Source of the DNA: Bacteroidales bacterium
Lineage (GTDB): Bacteria > Bacteroidota > Bacteroidia > Bacteroidales > Muribaculaceae
Direction of reading: 5' to 3'
DNA: 54,870 bases
Assembly: GCA_014800895.1 (NCBI GenBank)
Contig: JAAVFG010000020.1
Span: forward strand, 39,116-93,985
In this document: positions 25,898-34,817 of the stretch, in pieces
Layout of the letters: every line of letters starts with the position of its first letter
Position numbering within the stretch: position 1 is the stretch's first letter
The notes under the pieces: generated by a model
What the model was told of the DNA's origin: nothing
Seen by the model: the letters and a program-made list of their open reading frames with translations, nothing else
Database searches by the model: none
Made by a program: the position numbers and the translations under genes

Positions 25898-26899
25898 ATG
25901 GAAGTGACACCCGCCGTTATCGCCTCAATAGTAAATGGAGAAATAGAGGGAGATGAGAATGTAAAGATCTCCGGTTTCGCCAAGATTGAGGAGGCAAGAA
26001 AAGGAGATATCACATTTTTAGCTAATCCTAAATACACACATCATATCTATTCGACTGACGCTTCGGCAGTGTTGGTGCGTAAGGATTTTGTACCGGATCA
26101 AGAATTGAATGTTACTCTTATCAAAGTCGAGGATCCCTATAAATCCTTGGCAGACCTCCTGACGATGGTAGAGAAGATGAAGCCGGCTCCCAAAGGTATA
26201 GAGCAGCCCTCTTATATAAGCGAGGGCGCTGAAATCGGGGAGGATGTATATATCGGCGCATTTGCATATATCGGCAAAGGTGTAAAGATCGGGAAGAACG
26301 TGAGAATCTATCCTCAGGTATATGTCGGTGATAATGTAAAAATCGGAGATGACGCTATCCTTCGTCCGGGAGTGAAAATATATGAGGGATGTGTGATCGG
26401 CAATCGTTGTCAGCTGCATGCCGGAGTGGTGATTGGAGCTGATGGTTTCGGGTTTGCTCCTCTTCCTGACGGCACATACGAAAAGATACCTCAGATCGGC
26501 AATGTCGTGATAGAGGATGATGTGGAAATCGGAGCGAATACAACTGTGGACCGTGCTACATTCGGAAGCACCCGTATAGGAAGCGGCACCAAGCTTGACA
26601 ACCTTATCCAGGTGGCGCATAACGTCGAGATGGGTAAATGCAATGTAGTAGCCTCTCAGGCAGGTTTTGCCGGATCGTCCAAGATTGGTAATTATAACAT
26701 GATTGGTGGTCAGGTCGGTGTTGCGGGTCATATCTCCATCGGCGACATGAATCAGATAGGGGCGCAGTCCGGTATTCCGAATAATGTTGGCTCCGGAAAG
26801 AGGCTCATGGGATATCCGGCAGTTGATGCGCGACAGTTTGCCAAGAATCTTGTATTTATCAAGCGTCTCGAGGAGCTCTTCGGAAAAAAGAAAAATTAA
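25898..26899 (+). CDS. lpxD: UDP-3-O-acylglucosamine N-acyltransferase
   Basis: A 333-residue cytoplasmic acyltransferase, third step of lipid A synthesis: it adds a 3-hydroxyacyl chain to the 2-amino group of UDP-3-O-acylglucosamine. The N-terminal uridine-binding domain (about 1-100, [24 protein letters not shown]) precedes a left-handed beta helix of hexapeptide repeats (about 105-320; [21 protein letters not shown]). The catalytic histidine is H241 in [12 protein letters not shown]. The ATG at 25898 is chosen because the promoter box overlaps the nearest upstream in-frame start. It leads the lpxD-lpxC/fabZ-lpxA cluster. Confidence 0.97.
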   Translation: MEVTPAVIASIVNGEIEGDENVKISGFAKIEEARKGDITFLANPKYTHHIYSTDASAVLVRKDFVPDQELNVTLIKVEDPYKSLADLLTMVEKMKPAPKGIEQPSYISEGAEIGEDVYIGAFAYIGKGVKIGKNVRIYPQVYVGDNVKIGDDAILRPGVKIYEGCVIGNRCQLHAGVVIGADGFGFAPLPDGTYEKIPQIGNVVIEDDVEIGANTTVDRATFGSTRIGSGTKLDNLIQVAHNVEMGKCNVVASQAGFAGSSKIGNYNMIGGQVGVAGHISIGDMNQIGAQSGIPNNVGSGKRLMGYPAVDARQFAKNLVFIKRLEELFGKKKN

Positions 26900-26980
26900 A
26901 ATAAAGAATATAAACAGTTGACCCTTATCCTGAGAGTTACCATTTACCGTGGAGCAGGGTCTGATAAAAGAAATACAGAT

Positions 26981-28363
26981 ATGAATCAGTTGACACTTAA
27001 CTCAGAATTTACAGTATCCGGGAAGGGTCTTCATTCCGGACTGGAAATTACGGCTACTTTCAAGCCTGCCGCTGATAATTTCGGATACAAATTCAAGAGA
27101 GTGGATCTGGAAGGGGAGCCTGTGATAGATGCATTGGCAGAAAATGTTGTGGATACCACCCGCGGCACAGTGCTTGGCAAGAACGGTGTAGTGGTGAGCA
27201 CAGTTGAGCATGCTTTGGCAGCTCTCTACGCTTCACGTATTGACAACTGCCTGATTGAAGTCAACGGGCCCGAGCTTCCGATACTTGACGGGAGCGCCAT
27301 AACATATATAGAGAAGATAGAGGAGGTGGGTCTCAAGGAGCAGGATTCCGACAAGGACTTCTACATCGTGAAGGAGAAGTTGCAACTCAAGGATGAGGAG
27401 ACAGGCTCCACCATCACTGTCTATCCGGAGGATGGTTTCAGCGTTGAGTGTATGGTAGAATATAATTCTCCTGTACTTCCCAATCAGTTTGCAATCCTTG
27501 ATGATCTTTCCGAATTCAAAAACGAGGTGGCGTCAGCTCGCACATTCGTATTCGTAAGAGAGATTCATCCCCTTCTTGAGAATAACCTTATAAAAGGTGG
27601 GGATCTTGATAATGCTATCGTGATCTACGACCAGAAGATTTCTCAGGAGAAGATAGATGAGCTCTGCGATATTGTAAAGGTGCCGCATCTTCACATTGAC
27701 AACCTCGGCTATATCAATCCCAAACCTCTTACATGGGATAATGAGCCTGCGCGTCATAAACTGATGGATATCATCGGTGATCTCGCTCTGATAGGACGTC
27801 CTCTGAAGGGTCGCGTGGTAGCTATCCGCCCGGGACATACTATCAATAACAAGTTCGCGCGCATGATACGCAAGGCTGTGAAGCATAATGATGTTCAGAG
27901 TCCGGTCTATAATCCCAACTTAACACCCATCATCGACATCAACGGAATCAAGCAGCTTCTTCCTCACCGTTATCCTTTCCTTCTCATCGATAAGATTATA
28001 GAGATTGATAAGAAGCATTGCGTGGCTGTGAAGAATGTTACAGTCAACGAGCCCTTCTTCCAGGGACATTTCCCACAGGAGCCTGTCATGCCCGGTGTGC
28101 TTCAGGTTGAGGCTATGGCGCAGGCGGCGGGTGTTCTCGTGCTTAACTTCCTTGAAGAGCCTGAGAAATATTCCACCTACTTCCTGAAGATAGACAATGT
28201 GAAATTCCGTCAGAAAGTTGTGCCCGGAAATACTCTCCTTCTCAGCGTAGCCTTGACAACAGAGATACGTCGCGGTTGCGCGGTAGTGAAAGGTTATGCT
28301 TTCGTAGGGGAGAAAGTGGTATGTGAGGCAGAATTTATGGCTCAGATCATAAAAAATAAATAA
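26981..28363 (+). CDS. lpxC/fabZ: Bifunctional UDP-3-O-acyl-N-acetylglucosamine deacetylase / 3-hydroxyacyl-ACP dehydratase
   Basis: A natural fusion of two cytoplasmic enzymes, 460 residues. The LpxC half (about 1-305) performs the committed zinc-dependent deacetylation in lipid A synthesis; its zinc ligands are H77 (TVEHALAAL), H259 and D263 (ARHKLMDIIGD), with the general acid H286 in RPGHT. The FabZ half (about 312-460) dehydrates 3-hydroxyacyl-ACP for fatty acid elongation; catalytic residues are H363 (QGHFP) and E377 (PGVLQVEAMAQ). The fusion is a hallmark of Bacteroidota and links the supply of hydroxyacyl chains with their consumption. The ATG at 26981 (MNQLTLNSEFTV) is the right start; an upstream in-frame TTG would add 21 residues unlike LpxC. 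Confidence 0.98.
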   Translation: MNQLTLNSEFTVSGKGLHSGLEITATFKPAADNFGYKFKRVDLEGEPVIDALAENVVDTTRGTVLGKNGVVVSTVEHALAALYASRIDNCLIEVNGPELPILDGSAITYIEKIEEVGLKEQDSDKDFYIVKEKLQLKDEETGSTITVYPEDGFSVECMVEYNSPVLPNQFAILDDLSEFKNEVASARTFVFVREIHPLLENNLIKGGDLDNAIVIYDQKISQEKIDELCDIVKVPHLHIDNLGYINPKPLTWDNEPARHKLMDIIGDLALIGRPLKGRVVAIRPGHTINNKFARMIRKAVKHNDVQSPVYNPNLTPIIDINGIKQLLPHRYPFLLIDKIIEIDKKHCVAVKNVTVNEPFFQGHFPQEPVMPGVLQVEAMAQAAGVLVLNFLEEPEKYSTYFLKIDNVKFRQKVVPGNTLLLSVALTTEIRRGCAVVKGYAFVGEKVVCEAEFMAQIIKNK

Positions 28364-28368
28364 GAGAG

Positions 28369-29142
28369 ATGGCAAATCTATATAGTATCAATCCTGATGC
28401 CAAGATTGGCAATAATGCGCAGATCGGCGACTTCACCATTATTCATGAGGATGTGGAGATCGGCGATAATGTGAAGATCTATGGGAATGTCACTATCTTT
28501 CCGGGTGCGAGAATAGGTGACAATGTCACGATTTTCCCCGGAGCTGTGATCTCTGCCGTGCCGCAGGATCTTAAATTCCGTGGTGAGAAGACTTATGCCT
28601 ATGTAGGAAATGGGACTACTATCCGCGAATGTGCCACTATCAACCGTGGTACTGCATCAAAAGGGGAGACCCGCGTAGGAGATAACACTCTCCTTATGGC
28701 GTATGTCCATGTGGCTCACGACTGCCGTATCGGTAACAGGGTGATTGTGTCAAATGCCGTGCAGTTTGCCGGGGAGGTTGTGGTAGATGACTGCGCTGTA
28801 ATCGGCGGAGGTTCGCTTGTGCATCAGTTCTGTCATCTTGGACGCAACATCATGCTTCAGGGAGGCGCGTTGGTAAATAAGGATATCCCTCCCTTCGTGA
28901 AGGCAGCCCGCGAACCGATCTCATACGTGGGATTGAATTCAATCGGTCTGCATCGCAACGGTTTCTCGGAGGAGGAAATCAAGCAGATCAGTGATATCTA
29001 TAAGATTATTTATCTGAGCGACCTTAACGTCACAAATGCCGTTCAGTTGGTTATGGATAAGATTCCCGAATCGCCATATAGAGATGAGATTGTAAATTTC
29101 ATCAATAATTCCGGCAGAGGTATCATCCGCTCGGCTATTTAA
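28369..29142 (+). CDS. lpxA: UDP-N-acetylglucosamine O-acyltransferase
   Basis: A 257-residue cytoplasmic trimeric acyltransferase that performs the first step of lipid A synthesis, transferring a 3-hydroxyacyl chain from ACP to the 3-hydroxyl of UDP-GlcNAc. Almost the whole first two thirds are hexapeptide repeats of the left-handed beta helix (AKIGNNAQIGDFTIIHEDVE, NVTIFPGARIGDN). The catalytic histidine is H117 in HVAHDCRIGN, and the C-terminal helical domain (about 190-257) contains GLHRNGFSEEEIKQI. It starts five bases after the lpxC/fabZ stop and is followed by a strong terminator. Confidence 0.98.
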   Translation: MANLYSINPDAKIGNNAQIGDFTIIHEDVEIGDNVKIYGNVTIFPGARIGDNVTIFPGAVISAVPQDLKFRGEKTYAYVGNGTTIRECATINRGTASKGETRVGDNTLLMAYVHVAHDCRIGNRVIVSNAVQFAGEVVVDDCAVIGGGSLVHQFCHLGRNIMLQGGALVNKDIPPFVKAAREPISYVGLNSIGLHRNGFSEEEIKQISDIYKIIYLSDLNVTNAVQLVMDKIPESPYRDEIVNFINNSGRGIIRSAI

Positions 29143-29160
29143 ATACTTTTCGTAATAATA

Positions 29161-29200
29161 AATAATAAGGAGCAGCCCGAAAGGACTGCTCCTTATTATT
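29161..29200. terminator. Bidirectional intrinsic terminator between lpxA and the Crp/Fnr gene
   Basis: A perfect 15-pair stem (29161-29175 with 29186-29200, AATAATAAGGAGCAG and its complement) with a ten-base loop that can pair further (CC/GG). The ends are A/T-rich in both directions. Confidence 0.88.
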
Positions 29201-29273
29201 TACCTTTTACCTTATCTCGTTTTGGAAACATTAACCGAAACGAATTAAAAGGTAAAAATAATATATTGATATA

Positions 29274-29975
29274 TTATCCGAATTTTGATATCTTTCTCAG
29301 ACCCTGTTCATTGATAATCTTAATTCGTCTGCCATCCACGAGAATCAGCTTGTCAGTTACGAAAGAGGAGAGAGTGCGGATAGCATTTGAGGTGGTCATA
29401 TTAGAAAGATTTGCAAGATCCTCACGGCTCATATATATCTTGAGGGTCATCTCATCATCCTCATATCCGTAATTATCGGCAAGAAGGAGAAGGGACTCCG
29501 CGAGACGTCCGCGAATATGCTTCTGGGTAAGGTTGATGATTTTTGTATCAGAGCCACCGAGATTGCGCGACAGATCATGGATGAAGAACATTGCCACATC
29601 ATTATTCTTATGAATAATCTCGTCAACCAATTTCATCGGAAGAACGCCGAGAACCGAGGGCTCGAAGGCGGCGACAGAAGAGACGTAAGGCTCACCTGCA
29701 AAATAAGCGCGATAACCGAAATATTGCACAGGGCGATATAGACGAAGAATCTGCACGCGATCGCCGATACCGCTTTTATACATCTTTACTTTCCCTTCAA
29801 TGAGGCAGAAAAGATATTCCGGCTGGTCGTTTTCAGCGTAGATTATCTGATTCTTCTTATATTTCTCATATTTGAAGTTATCAGTGATGAGACGCTTTTC
29901 ATCAGGACGGAGGGCATTCCAGAGCTCCGCCAGATCTTCGCTGATAACTTGTTCTAAATTACTTTTCCTTAACAT
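29274..29975 (-). CDS. Crp/Fnr-family transcriptional regulator
   Basis: A 233-residue DNA-binding regulator. The N-terminal cyclic-nucleotide-binding-like beta barrel (about 18-130; IIYAENDQPEYLFCLIEGKVKMY) is followed by a long dimer helix and a winged helix-turn-helix (about 150-225) with MSREDLANLSNMTTSNAIRTLSSF as the recognition region. There are no clustered cysteines for an iron-sulfur centre, so an FNR-type oxygen sensor is unlikely; the ligand is unknown. The gene stands alone, converging with lpxA. Its leader has two hairpins, one of which hides a GGAG sequence ten bases ahead of the ATG. It does not look like a dedicated regulator of the neighbouring genes. Confidence 0.92.
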   Translation of the reverse strand: MLRKSNLEQVISEDLAELWNALRPDEKRLITDNFKYEKYKKNQIIYAENDQPEYLFCLIEGKVKMYKSGIGDRVQILRLYRPVQYFGYRAYFAGEPYVSSVAAFEPSVLGVLPMKLVDEIIHKNNDVAMFFIHDLSRNLGGSDTKIINLTQKHIRGRLAESLLLLADNYGYEDDEMTLKIYMSREDLANLSNMTTSNAIRTLSSFVTDKLILVDGRRIKIINEQGLRKISKFG

Positions 29976-29985
29976 GAGTAAAGGG

Positions 29986-30042
29986 CTCCTTACGGAGAAA
30001 TATGGAGTGAAGTATACTGAAGAAATTGCGTGTGCAATTTCT
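29986..30042 (-). promoter_or_regulatory. Leader hairpins of the Crp/Fnr-family gene
   Basis: A perfect nine-pair stem AGAAATTGC/GCAATTTCT with a four-base loop (30021-30042) precedes, on the minus strand, a short stem CTCC-GTAA-GGAG (29997 to 29986) with a GNRA loop. The GGAG part is a plausible Shine-Dalgarno sequence, ten bases from the start codon. Confidence 0.4.
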
Positions 30043-30103
30043 CAATGTGGTGTGAATATCGTTTAGTTATGCCTCAAAAAAAGGTATAAACTGTTTTATA
30101 ACA

Positions 30104-30111
30104 CAAATTTA
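30104..30111 (-). promoter_or_regulatory. -7 promoter box of the Crp/Fnr-family gene
   Basis: TAAATTTG on the minus strand matches TAnnTTTG. It is flanked by two direct copies of TGTTATA, a possible site for autoregulation. No clear -33 box. Confidence 0.45.
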
Positions 30112-30198
30112 TAACATTTTTTTGAAACAGAAAAATATAATTACTACATCTTAAATAAAAATATATGATATATAAAGCTTCAGAGGCGAAAGGTATAC

Positions 30199-31128
30199 TT
30201 ACCGGCGTTTAATTTTACCGTTGGAGGTAAGGGGAATCTCGTTAATCCGGATTACCTCTTTCGGACACATGTATCCCTGAAGAGCAGAGCGACATATATC
30301 CAATAGGAAGGCATCTGAATGAGTGGTATCGGTAGTGGATAAAACGATTTTCTGACCCCATTTAAGATCCGGGAGAGAAGAAATAAAGAAAGGGGAGGAT
30401 AAAAGAGGGTTGAGAATATGCTCCACTTCCTCGGGAAATACCTTCTTTCCGCCGGTAATAATTACGTTGTCAGCCCGTCCGAGGATTCGGAAAGTAGTTG
30501 GGGAAAGGACTTCAGCCACATCGTTGGTATGGAAGATTTGCCAGCCGTCTATCTCGATTGTCAAGCAGCCTGAGGGGGATAGTGAGACAGAGATACCGTC
30601 AAGAGTCTGAAACCATTTATTATCCGGGTCAACTTTCCGCAATGCGATGTGAGATGCAGTCTCAGTCATGCCGTAGGATTCGTAGGCTGATATTCCGGCA
30701 GCTGATATCCGCTCTTTTATTTGCTGTGGCAAAGGGGCTCCTCCGATCAGGTAACACCTGACTTCCGGGATAAGATCGGGGTGCTCAAGGATATGGAGCA
30801 TCTGAGAGGGGACAACGGATACTACATCTATGGCTTTTCCACTATAATCGGAAAAGGGACGGTTTGATGGCTTCTCATAAGTAAATTCTGCACCCGACAG
30901 GATAGATCGAATCATCATCATTTTCCCGCCGATAAAATCCGGGGAGATGCAGGAATGAAGGTGAGAATCCTTATCAATATTGAAGAAAGAGCAAGTGCGC
31001 AATGCACTTGCCCTCACTTGACGTTTGGGGAGTTCAATATGTTTGGGAACACCGGTTGAGCCGGATGTATGACAGCTTATAAAATCCGATTCACTTTCCC
31101 ATTCCGATTGAAGTTCTTCGTATGTCAT
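30199..31128 (-). CDS. menE: o-Succinylbenzoate-CoA ligase, short form
   Basis: A 309-residue AMP-forming ligase that activates o-succinylbenzoate with CoA in menaquinone synthesis. The P-loop TSGSTGVPK lies at residues 21-29, although in ordinary MenE it lies around 150 in a protein of about 450; most of the N-terminal subdomain is missing. Later motifs are intact: ESYGMTETASHIAL, DVAEVLSPTTFRILGRADNVIITGGKKVFPEEVE-type hinge (NVIITGGKKVFP) and the catalytic lysine K305 in TSNGKIKR at the very end. There is no room for a longer gene, since menC ends 27 bases upstream. Bacteroidales MenE proteins are generally short, so this is probably a functional reduced form. Last gene of the directon from nadE. 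Confidence 0.88.
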   Translation of the reverse strand: MTYEELQSEWESESDFISCHTSGSTGVPKHIELPKRQVRASALRTCSFFNIDKDSHLHSCISPDFIGGKMMMIRSILSGAEFTYEKPSNRPFSDYSGKAIDVVSVVPSQMLHILEHPDLIPEVRCYLIGGAPLPQQIKERISAAGISAYESYGMTETASHIALRKVDPDNKWFQTLDGISVSLSPSGCLTIEIDGWQIFHTNDVAEVLSPTTFRILGRADNVIITGGKKVFPEEVEHILNPLLSSPFFISSLPDLKWGQKIVLSTTDTTHSDAFLLDICRSALQGYMCPKEVIRINEIPLTSNGKIKRR

Positions 31129-31155
31129 GCTTTATTTCTTCTTTTCTTGAAACAA

Positions 31156-32217
31156 TCAGTCTCTCCAATCCAGGTCGGCTAACTGAGACCGGTCTAAAGA
31201 TTGGTAAGGATTATATTTCAGCTGATCCTGCTCCAGGTAAATAGGTGAGAAGAAATTATTGGTGAATAATCCTCCTGTGCCTAATCCCTGGGGAAGCTTA
31301 TTGTCAAGAGTCGCAACCCATTGAGCCAAGGCATTCAATCCAATGTTGCTCTCAAGCGCAGATGTGACCCACCATCCGATCTTTCTCTCAGTAGCCAAGG
31401 ATATCCATTCCTCAGCTCCCGAGAAACCACCTATGAGCGATGGTTTAAGAACGAGATAATGAGGAGTGACATCGTTTAATAACCGGATCTTATCATCCAT
31501 AGTGAATTTCCCGATCAATTCTTCATCCAAAGCTATCGGGATGGGGGAATCTTCACATACTTTTCGGAGCAAATCCGGCTGTCCCTGACGAATGGGTTGC
31601 TCAATGGAGTGGATCCGAAAGGGAGCGAGCTGATCAAGTTTCTGCATTACGTTCTCCTCGGAGAAAGCTCCATTAGCATCCACACGGATCTCTACTACAT
31701 TCTCATCATATCTTTGGCGGATTGCGCGGAGGAGGTCCAGCTCCTTAATCCAGTCAATAGCTCCGATTTTGATTTTTATGCACTTGAAGCCATCCTCCAG
31801 TTTGCTTTCGAGGCGCGACATCATTTCCTGAAAATCACCCATCCATACGAGACCGTTGATTGTGATGCTTTTCTCCCCCCTGGTGAAGGGAGAGTCGAAG
31901 TAAATGCCGCGACAACCGGAGGAGTAATCCAATATGGCTTGCTCAAAACCCGCCTGGATGGATGGGAAGTGCGACAGATCGGTAGGAATCCCTAACTTTA
32001 CATTAGTCACCAGCTCAACCATCTTATAGAAATACCTCTCATCAGCCTCTGGAGAAAGCCCTTCAAAAATTGCAGCCTCTCCAATTCCAAAATGGTCGGG
32101 ATTATTTTCATCAAAAATGCGCAGGAACGCAGTAATTTTTTCAAGCATCACACCGCGTGATGTGCCGGCAGGCTGCTTGAATTTGAGCACATAGGGAGCA
32201 AATTGAAGACGCATCAT
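31156..32217 (-). CDS. menC: o-Succinylbenzoate synthase
   Basis: A 353-residue enolase-superfamily enzyme that dehydrates SHCHC to o-succinylbenzoate in menaquinone synthesis. The barrel residues can be read: the KxK pair K148 and K150 (CIKIKIG), metal ligands D180 (VEIRVDANG), E206 (HSIEQPI) and D231 (IALDEE), and K258 (YLVLKPS). It lies between menB (one base shared) and menE. Related dipeptide epimerases share the fold, but the men context settles the assignment. Confidence 0.94.
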   Translation of the reverse strand: MMRLQFAPYVLKFKQPAGTSRGVMLEKITAFLRIFDENNPDHFGIGEAAIFEGLSPEADERYFYKMVELVTNVKLGIPTDLSHFPSIQAGFEQAILDYSSGCRGIYFDSPFTRGEKSITINGLVWMGDFQEMMSRLESKLEDGFKCIKIKIGAIDWIKELDLLRAIRQRYDENVVEIRVDANGAFSEENVMQKLDQLAPFRIHSIEQPIRQGQPDLLRKVCEDSPIPIALDEELIGKFTMDDKIRLLNDVTPHYLVLKPSLIGGFSGAEEWISLATERKIGWWVTSALESNIGLNALAQWVATLDNKLPQGLGTGGLFTNNFFSPIYLEQDQLKYNPYQSLDRSQLADLDWRD

Positions 32218-33032
32218 CAGGGGAATTTGGGGAACTGCTCGAAATCCGGATCACGTTTCTCAAGGAAAGCATTCTTACCCTCCTGCGCTTCCTCCATGAG
32301 ATAATACATAAGAGTGGCATCTCCGGCAAACTCCATAATGCCATGTTGCCCATCAAGCTCTGCATTGAGGGCACGTTTAATCATTCGTATAGCAAACGGA
32401 GAACGTTTAAGAATAGTGCGACACCATTCCACTGTTGTCTCCTCCAGTTTATCGAAGGGCACTACTTCATTGATCATACCCATCCGGAGAGCTTCATCGG
32501 CAGTGTACTGTTTGCAGAGGAACCATATCTCACGAGCCTTTTTCTGCCCGACGCAGCGGGCAAGATATGAAGAACCGAATCCGGCATCAAAACTTCCTAC
32601 TTTCGGACCGGTCTGTCCGAAACGCGCATTATCGGAAGCTATGGAGAGATCGCATACTACCTGCAAAACATTTCCTCCGCCGATAGAGTAGCCATTCACC
32701 ATCGCTATCACCGGTTTTGGTATGGAGCGGATGGCATGATGAAGCTCAAGCACATTCAGACGGGGCACACCGTCATCTCCTACATATCCTCCCGCACCCT
32801 TGAAATTGATATCGCCGCCGCTGCAGAATGCCTTATCGCCCGCACCGGTAAGAATGATGACACCTATATCCTGGCGTTCGCGGCAGATAGCGAATGCGTC
32901 AAGCATCTCCTGATTTGTAAGAGGACGAAAGGCATTATATACTCTCGGGCGATTGATGGTTATTTTAGCTATCCCCTCAAATTGCTCGAATAGAATATCG
33001 GTATATTCCTTGATTGGTTTCCAGTCAAACAT
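32217..33032 (-). CDS. menB: 1,4-Dihydroxy-2-naphthoyl-CoA synthase
   Basis: A 271-residue crotonase-family enzyme that closes the naphthoate ring from o-succinylbenzoyl-CoA. Diagnostic pieces are [19 protein letters not shown] (about 70-88), [20 protein letters not shown] (oxyanion hole) and [22 protein letters not shown], which is specific to MenB within the superfamily. It ends [10 protein letters not shown], the usual MenB C-terminus. It lies 24 bases after menD and shares one base with menC. Confidence 0.97.
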   Translation of the reverse strand: MFDWKPIKEYTDILFEQFEGIAKITINRPRVYNAFRPLTNQEMLDAFAICRERQDIGVIILTGAGDKAFCSGGDINFKGAGGYVGDDGVPRLNVLELHHAIRSIPKPVIAMVNGYSIGGGNVLQVVCDLSIASDNARFGQTGPKVGSFDAGFGSSYLARCVGQKKAREIWFLCKQYTADEALRMGMINEVVPFDKLEETTVEWCRTILKRSPFAIRMIKRALNAELDGQHGIMEFAGDATLMYYLMEEAQEGKNAFLEKRDPDFEQFPKFP

Positions 33033-33056
33033 GTCTATATGATTTATCAGTATTGT

Positions 33057-34769
33057 TTATTCATTTAATCCGTTAAGACGCATATATTTTCTTAAGATAG
33101 AAGCGGAATATTCCTCGTCAGCCCGGACTTCCATTATTATTCTTTCATCAGATGAGAAGAAATGATCCAATGAGGAATCAAGGCTTTCCTCGGAGTCAGC
33201 AAGGATATATTCCCATCCGTAAGCTTCCGCCAATCCCTTGACAGGCACTTTAGGATCAGCGCAGAGGTAACGGTCGCGGTGCTCGATATAACGGGTAGGG
33301 GAGATGAATCGAAATATGCCACCACCTTTATTATTGAAGACTATAATTTTAAAATCCGCCGGTAATCCCTCGAGACCTAAAACGCCTGGAGCATAAGCAA
33401 AGGACATATCTCCGGTTATTAATAGTGTACGACCCTTATAAGCCATCGAGCATCCTGCGGCAGTAGCAGTTGTGCCGTCAATACCCGAAACTCCACGGTT
33501 GGAATAGACAGCATGTGGAATATTTTCGGTAAATAACTGTCCATACCGTACGGATGTGCCATTAGAAAGGAAAAGATTGAAGTCAGAGGGGATGGAGGGT
33601 AAAATACGGCTAAAGATCTTCAGTTCGGACCATTCACATTCCTCTACAAACTTTTTTCTTATCGACAACTGTCTCTCTCTTGCTTCATTCCATTTATGGA
33701 TATAACTTCCCGGAAGAGCTTTCAGCTCCGGAGACTTCTTATACCGGGCTGACAGAGTGTGAAAGAGAGCCTTGAAGAAGAAAGCCGGAGCAACTTCGAT
33801 ATTTAGAGATAGAGACTTGAAAGTATCGATACCGAAATAAGTATCACCGAGAGTCCAGACTTCCTTGGAATAGGTACGCAAAAAGTCCTTAAGCATTCCG
33901 GAGATAAGAGCACCCCCGATGGAAATTACTATATCCGGCGCTAACTCTCTCTTCTCGCTATCGTCGAGCCCTGCCAATATAGTATCGACAGCATATGGAT
34001 TGTCGGGGAGATGTAGATTTGAGATAGTCTCGCAAAGCAGTTTTACTCCGGGAAGCGTGGAGAACAGACCTAAATATTTATTGAGGTCAGCATTAGGCTG
34101 CATGAAGCCCGCCACGACCAATATTCTCTTACCCTCCAGTCGGGAAGTCAGTTGATCAAGTACATGACGAGAGAAATAGGGGACAGGATTAATTTTCCTA
34201 ACGATGCGTGGCGACTCGTCGTCTCGCTCTAACGTTCGGCTTAACGGCGCTTCAAACTGTATATTGATATGCACGGGACCGGGGCGACCGTCGGATGCGA
34301 GTAGCATTGCCTCATTAGCGAGACGGTTGATACTCCATTCCATATCTTTTGATTGGGAGAGGAGAGGAATATCAAAAGATTTCTTTACTATCTTCTCAAG
34401 CGCTCCGGGCTGAATAAGGGTTTGCGAGTCATTCTGGTCTATCCAATGGGAAGGGCGATCTGCGGTAATTACTATCAAAGGGACACCCTGATAATAAGCC
34501 TCAGCTACGGCTGGAGCATAATTATATAATGCAGTGCCGGAGGTGCAGAGGATAGCAACGGGTCTTTTAGAGACCACGCTCAATCCCAAAGCTACAAATG
34601 CCGCATTCCTCTCATCGGAAATGACCTGAGTCTTGAATTCCTCTCTATAGGAACAAGAGATAAGCAGGGGGGCGTTACGTGTGCCCGGACTTGCCACAAT
34701 ATCTTTCACACCATGCTCCCTAAGCACATCAAGGAGTATGCGACAATAAAGATTATCGGTATCTTTCAT
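33057..34769 (-). CDS. menD: SEPHCHC synthase
   Basis: A 570-residue thiamine-diphosphate enzyme, first committed step of menaquinone synthesis: it joins 2-oxoglutarate to isochorismate with loss of CO2. The N-terminal domain has the MenD signature IVASPGTRNAPL and the cofactor-activating glutamate in ISDERNAAFVALG; the C-terminal ThDP domain has NRGVSGIDGTTATAAG, the GDMSF...NNKGGGIF metal-binding motif, and the usual length. menB follows 24 bases downstream. The isochorismate it needs would come from the enzyme at the right edge of the window. Confidence 0.97.
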   Translation of the reverse strand: MKDTDNLYCRILLDVLREHGVKDIVASPGTRNAPLLISCSYREEFKTQVISDERNAAFVALGLSVVSKRPVAILCTSGTALYNYAPAVAEAYYQGVPLIVITADRPSHWIDQNDSQTLIQPGALEKIVKKSFDIPLLSQSKDMEWSINRLANEAMLLASDGRPGPVHINIQFEAPLSRTLERDDESPRIVRKINPVPYFSRHVLDQLTSRLEGKRILVVAGFMQPNADLNKYLGLFSTLPGVKLLCETISNLHLPDNPYAVDTILAGLDDSEKRELAPDIVISIGGALISGMLKDFLRTYSKEVWTLGDTYFGIDTFKSLSLNIEVAPAFFFKALFHTLSARYKKSPELKALPGSYIHKWNEARERQLSIRKKFVEECEWSELKIFSRILPSIPSDFNLFLSNGTSVRYGQLFTENIPHAVYSNRGVSGIDGTTATAAGCSMAYKGRTLLITGDMSFAYAPGVLGLEGLPADFKIIVFNNKGGGIFRFISPTRYIEHRDRYLCADPKVPVKGLAEAYGWEYILADSEESLDSSLDHFFSSDERIIMEVRADEEYSASILRKYMRLNGLNE

Positions 34770-34817
34770 ATCTCAGTAAAAGAAGCTGGTATTGAGCTTT
34801 TTTTATTATATTTAGGC

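Noticed and set aside
26018..26731. 237-codon minus-strand frame across lpxD
   Set aside because: The periodic histidine/isoleucine pattern is the antisense image of the hexapeptide repeats of LpxD.
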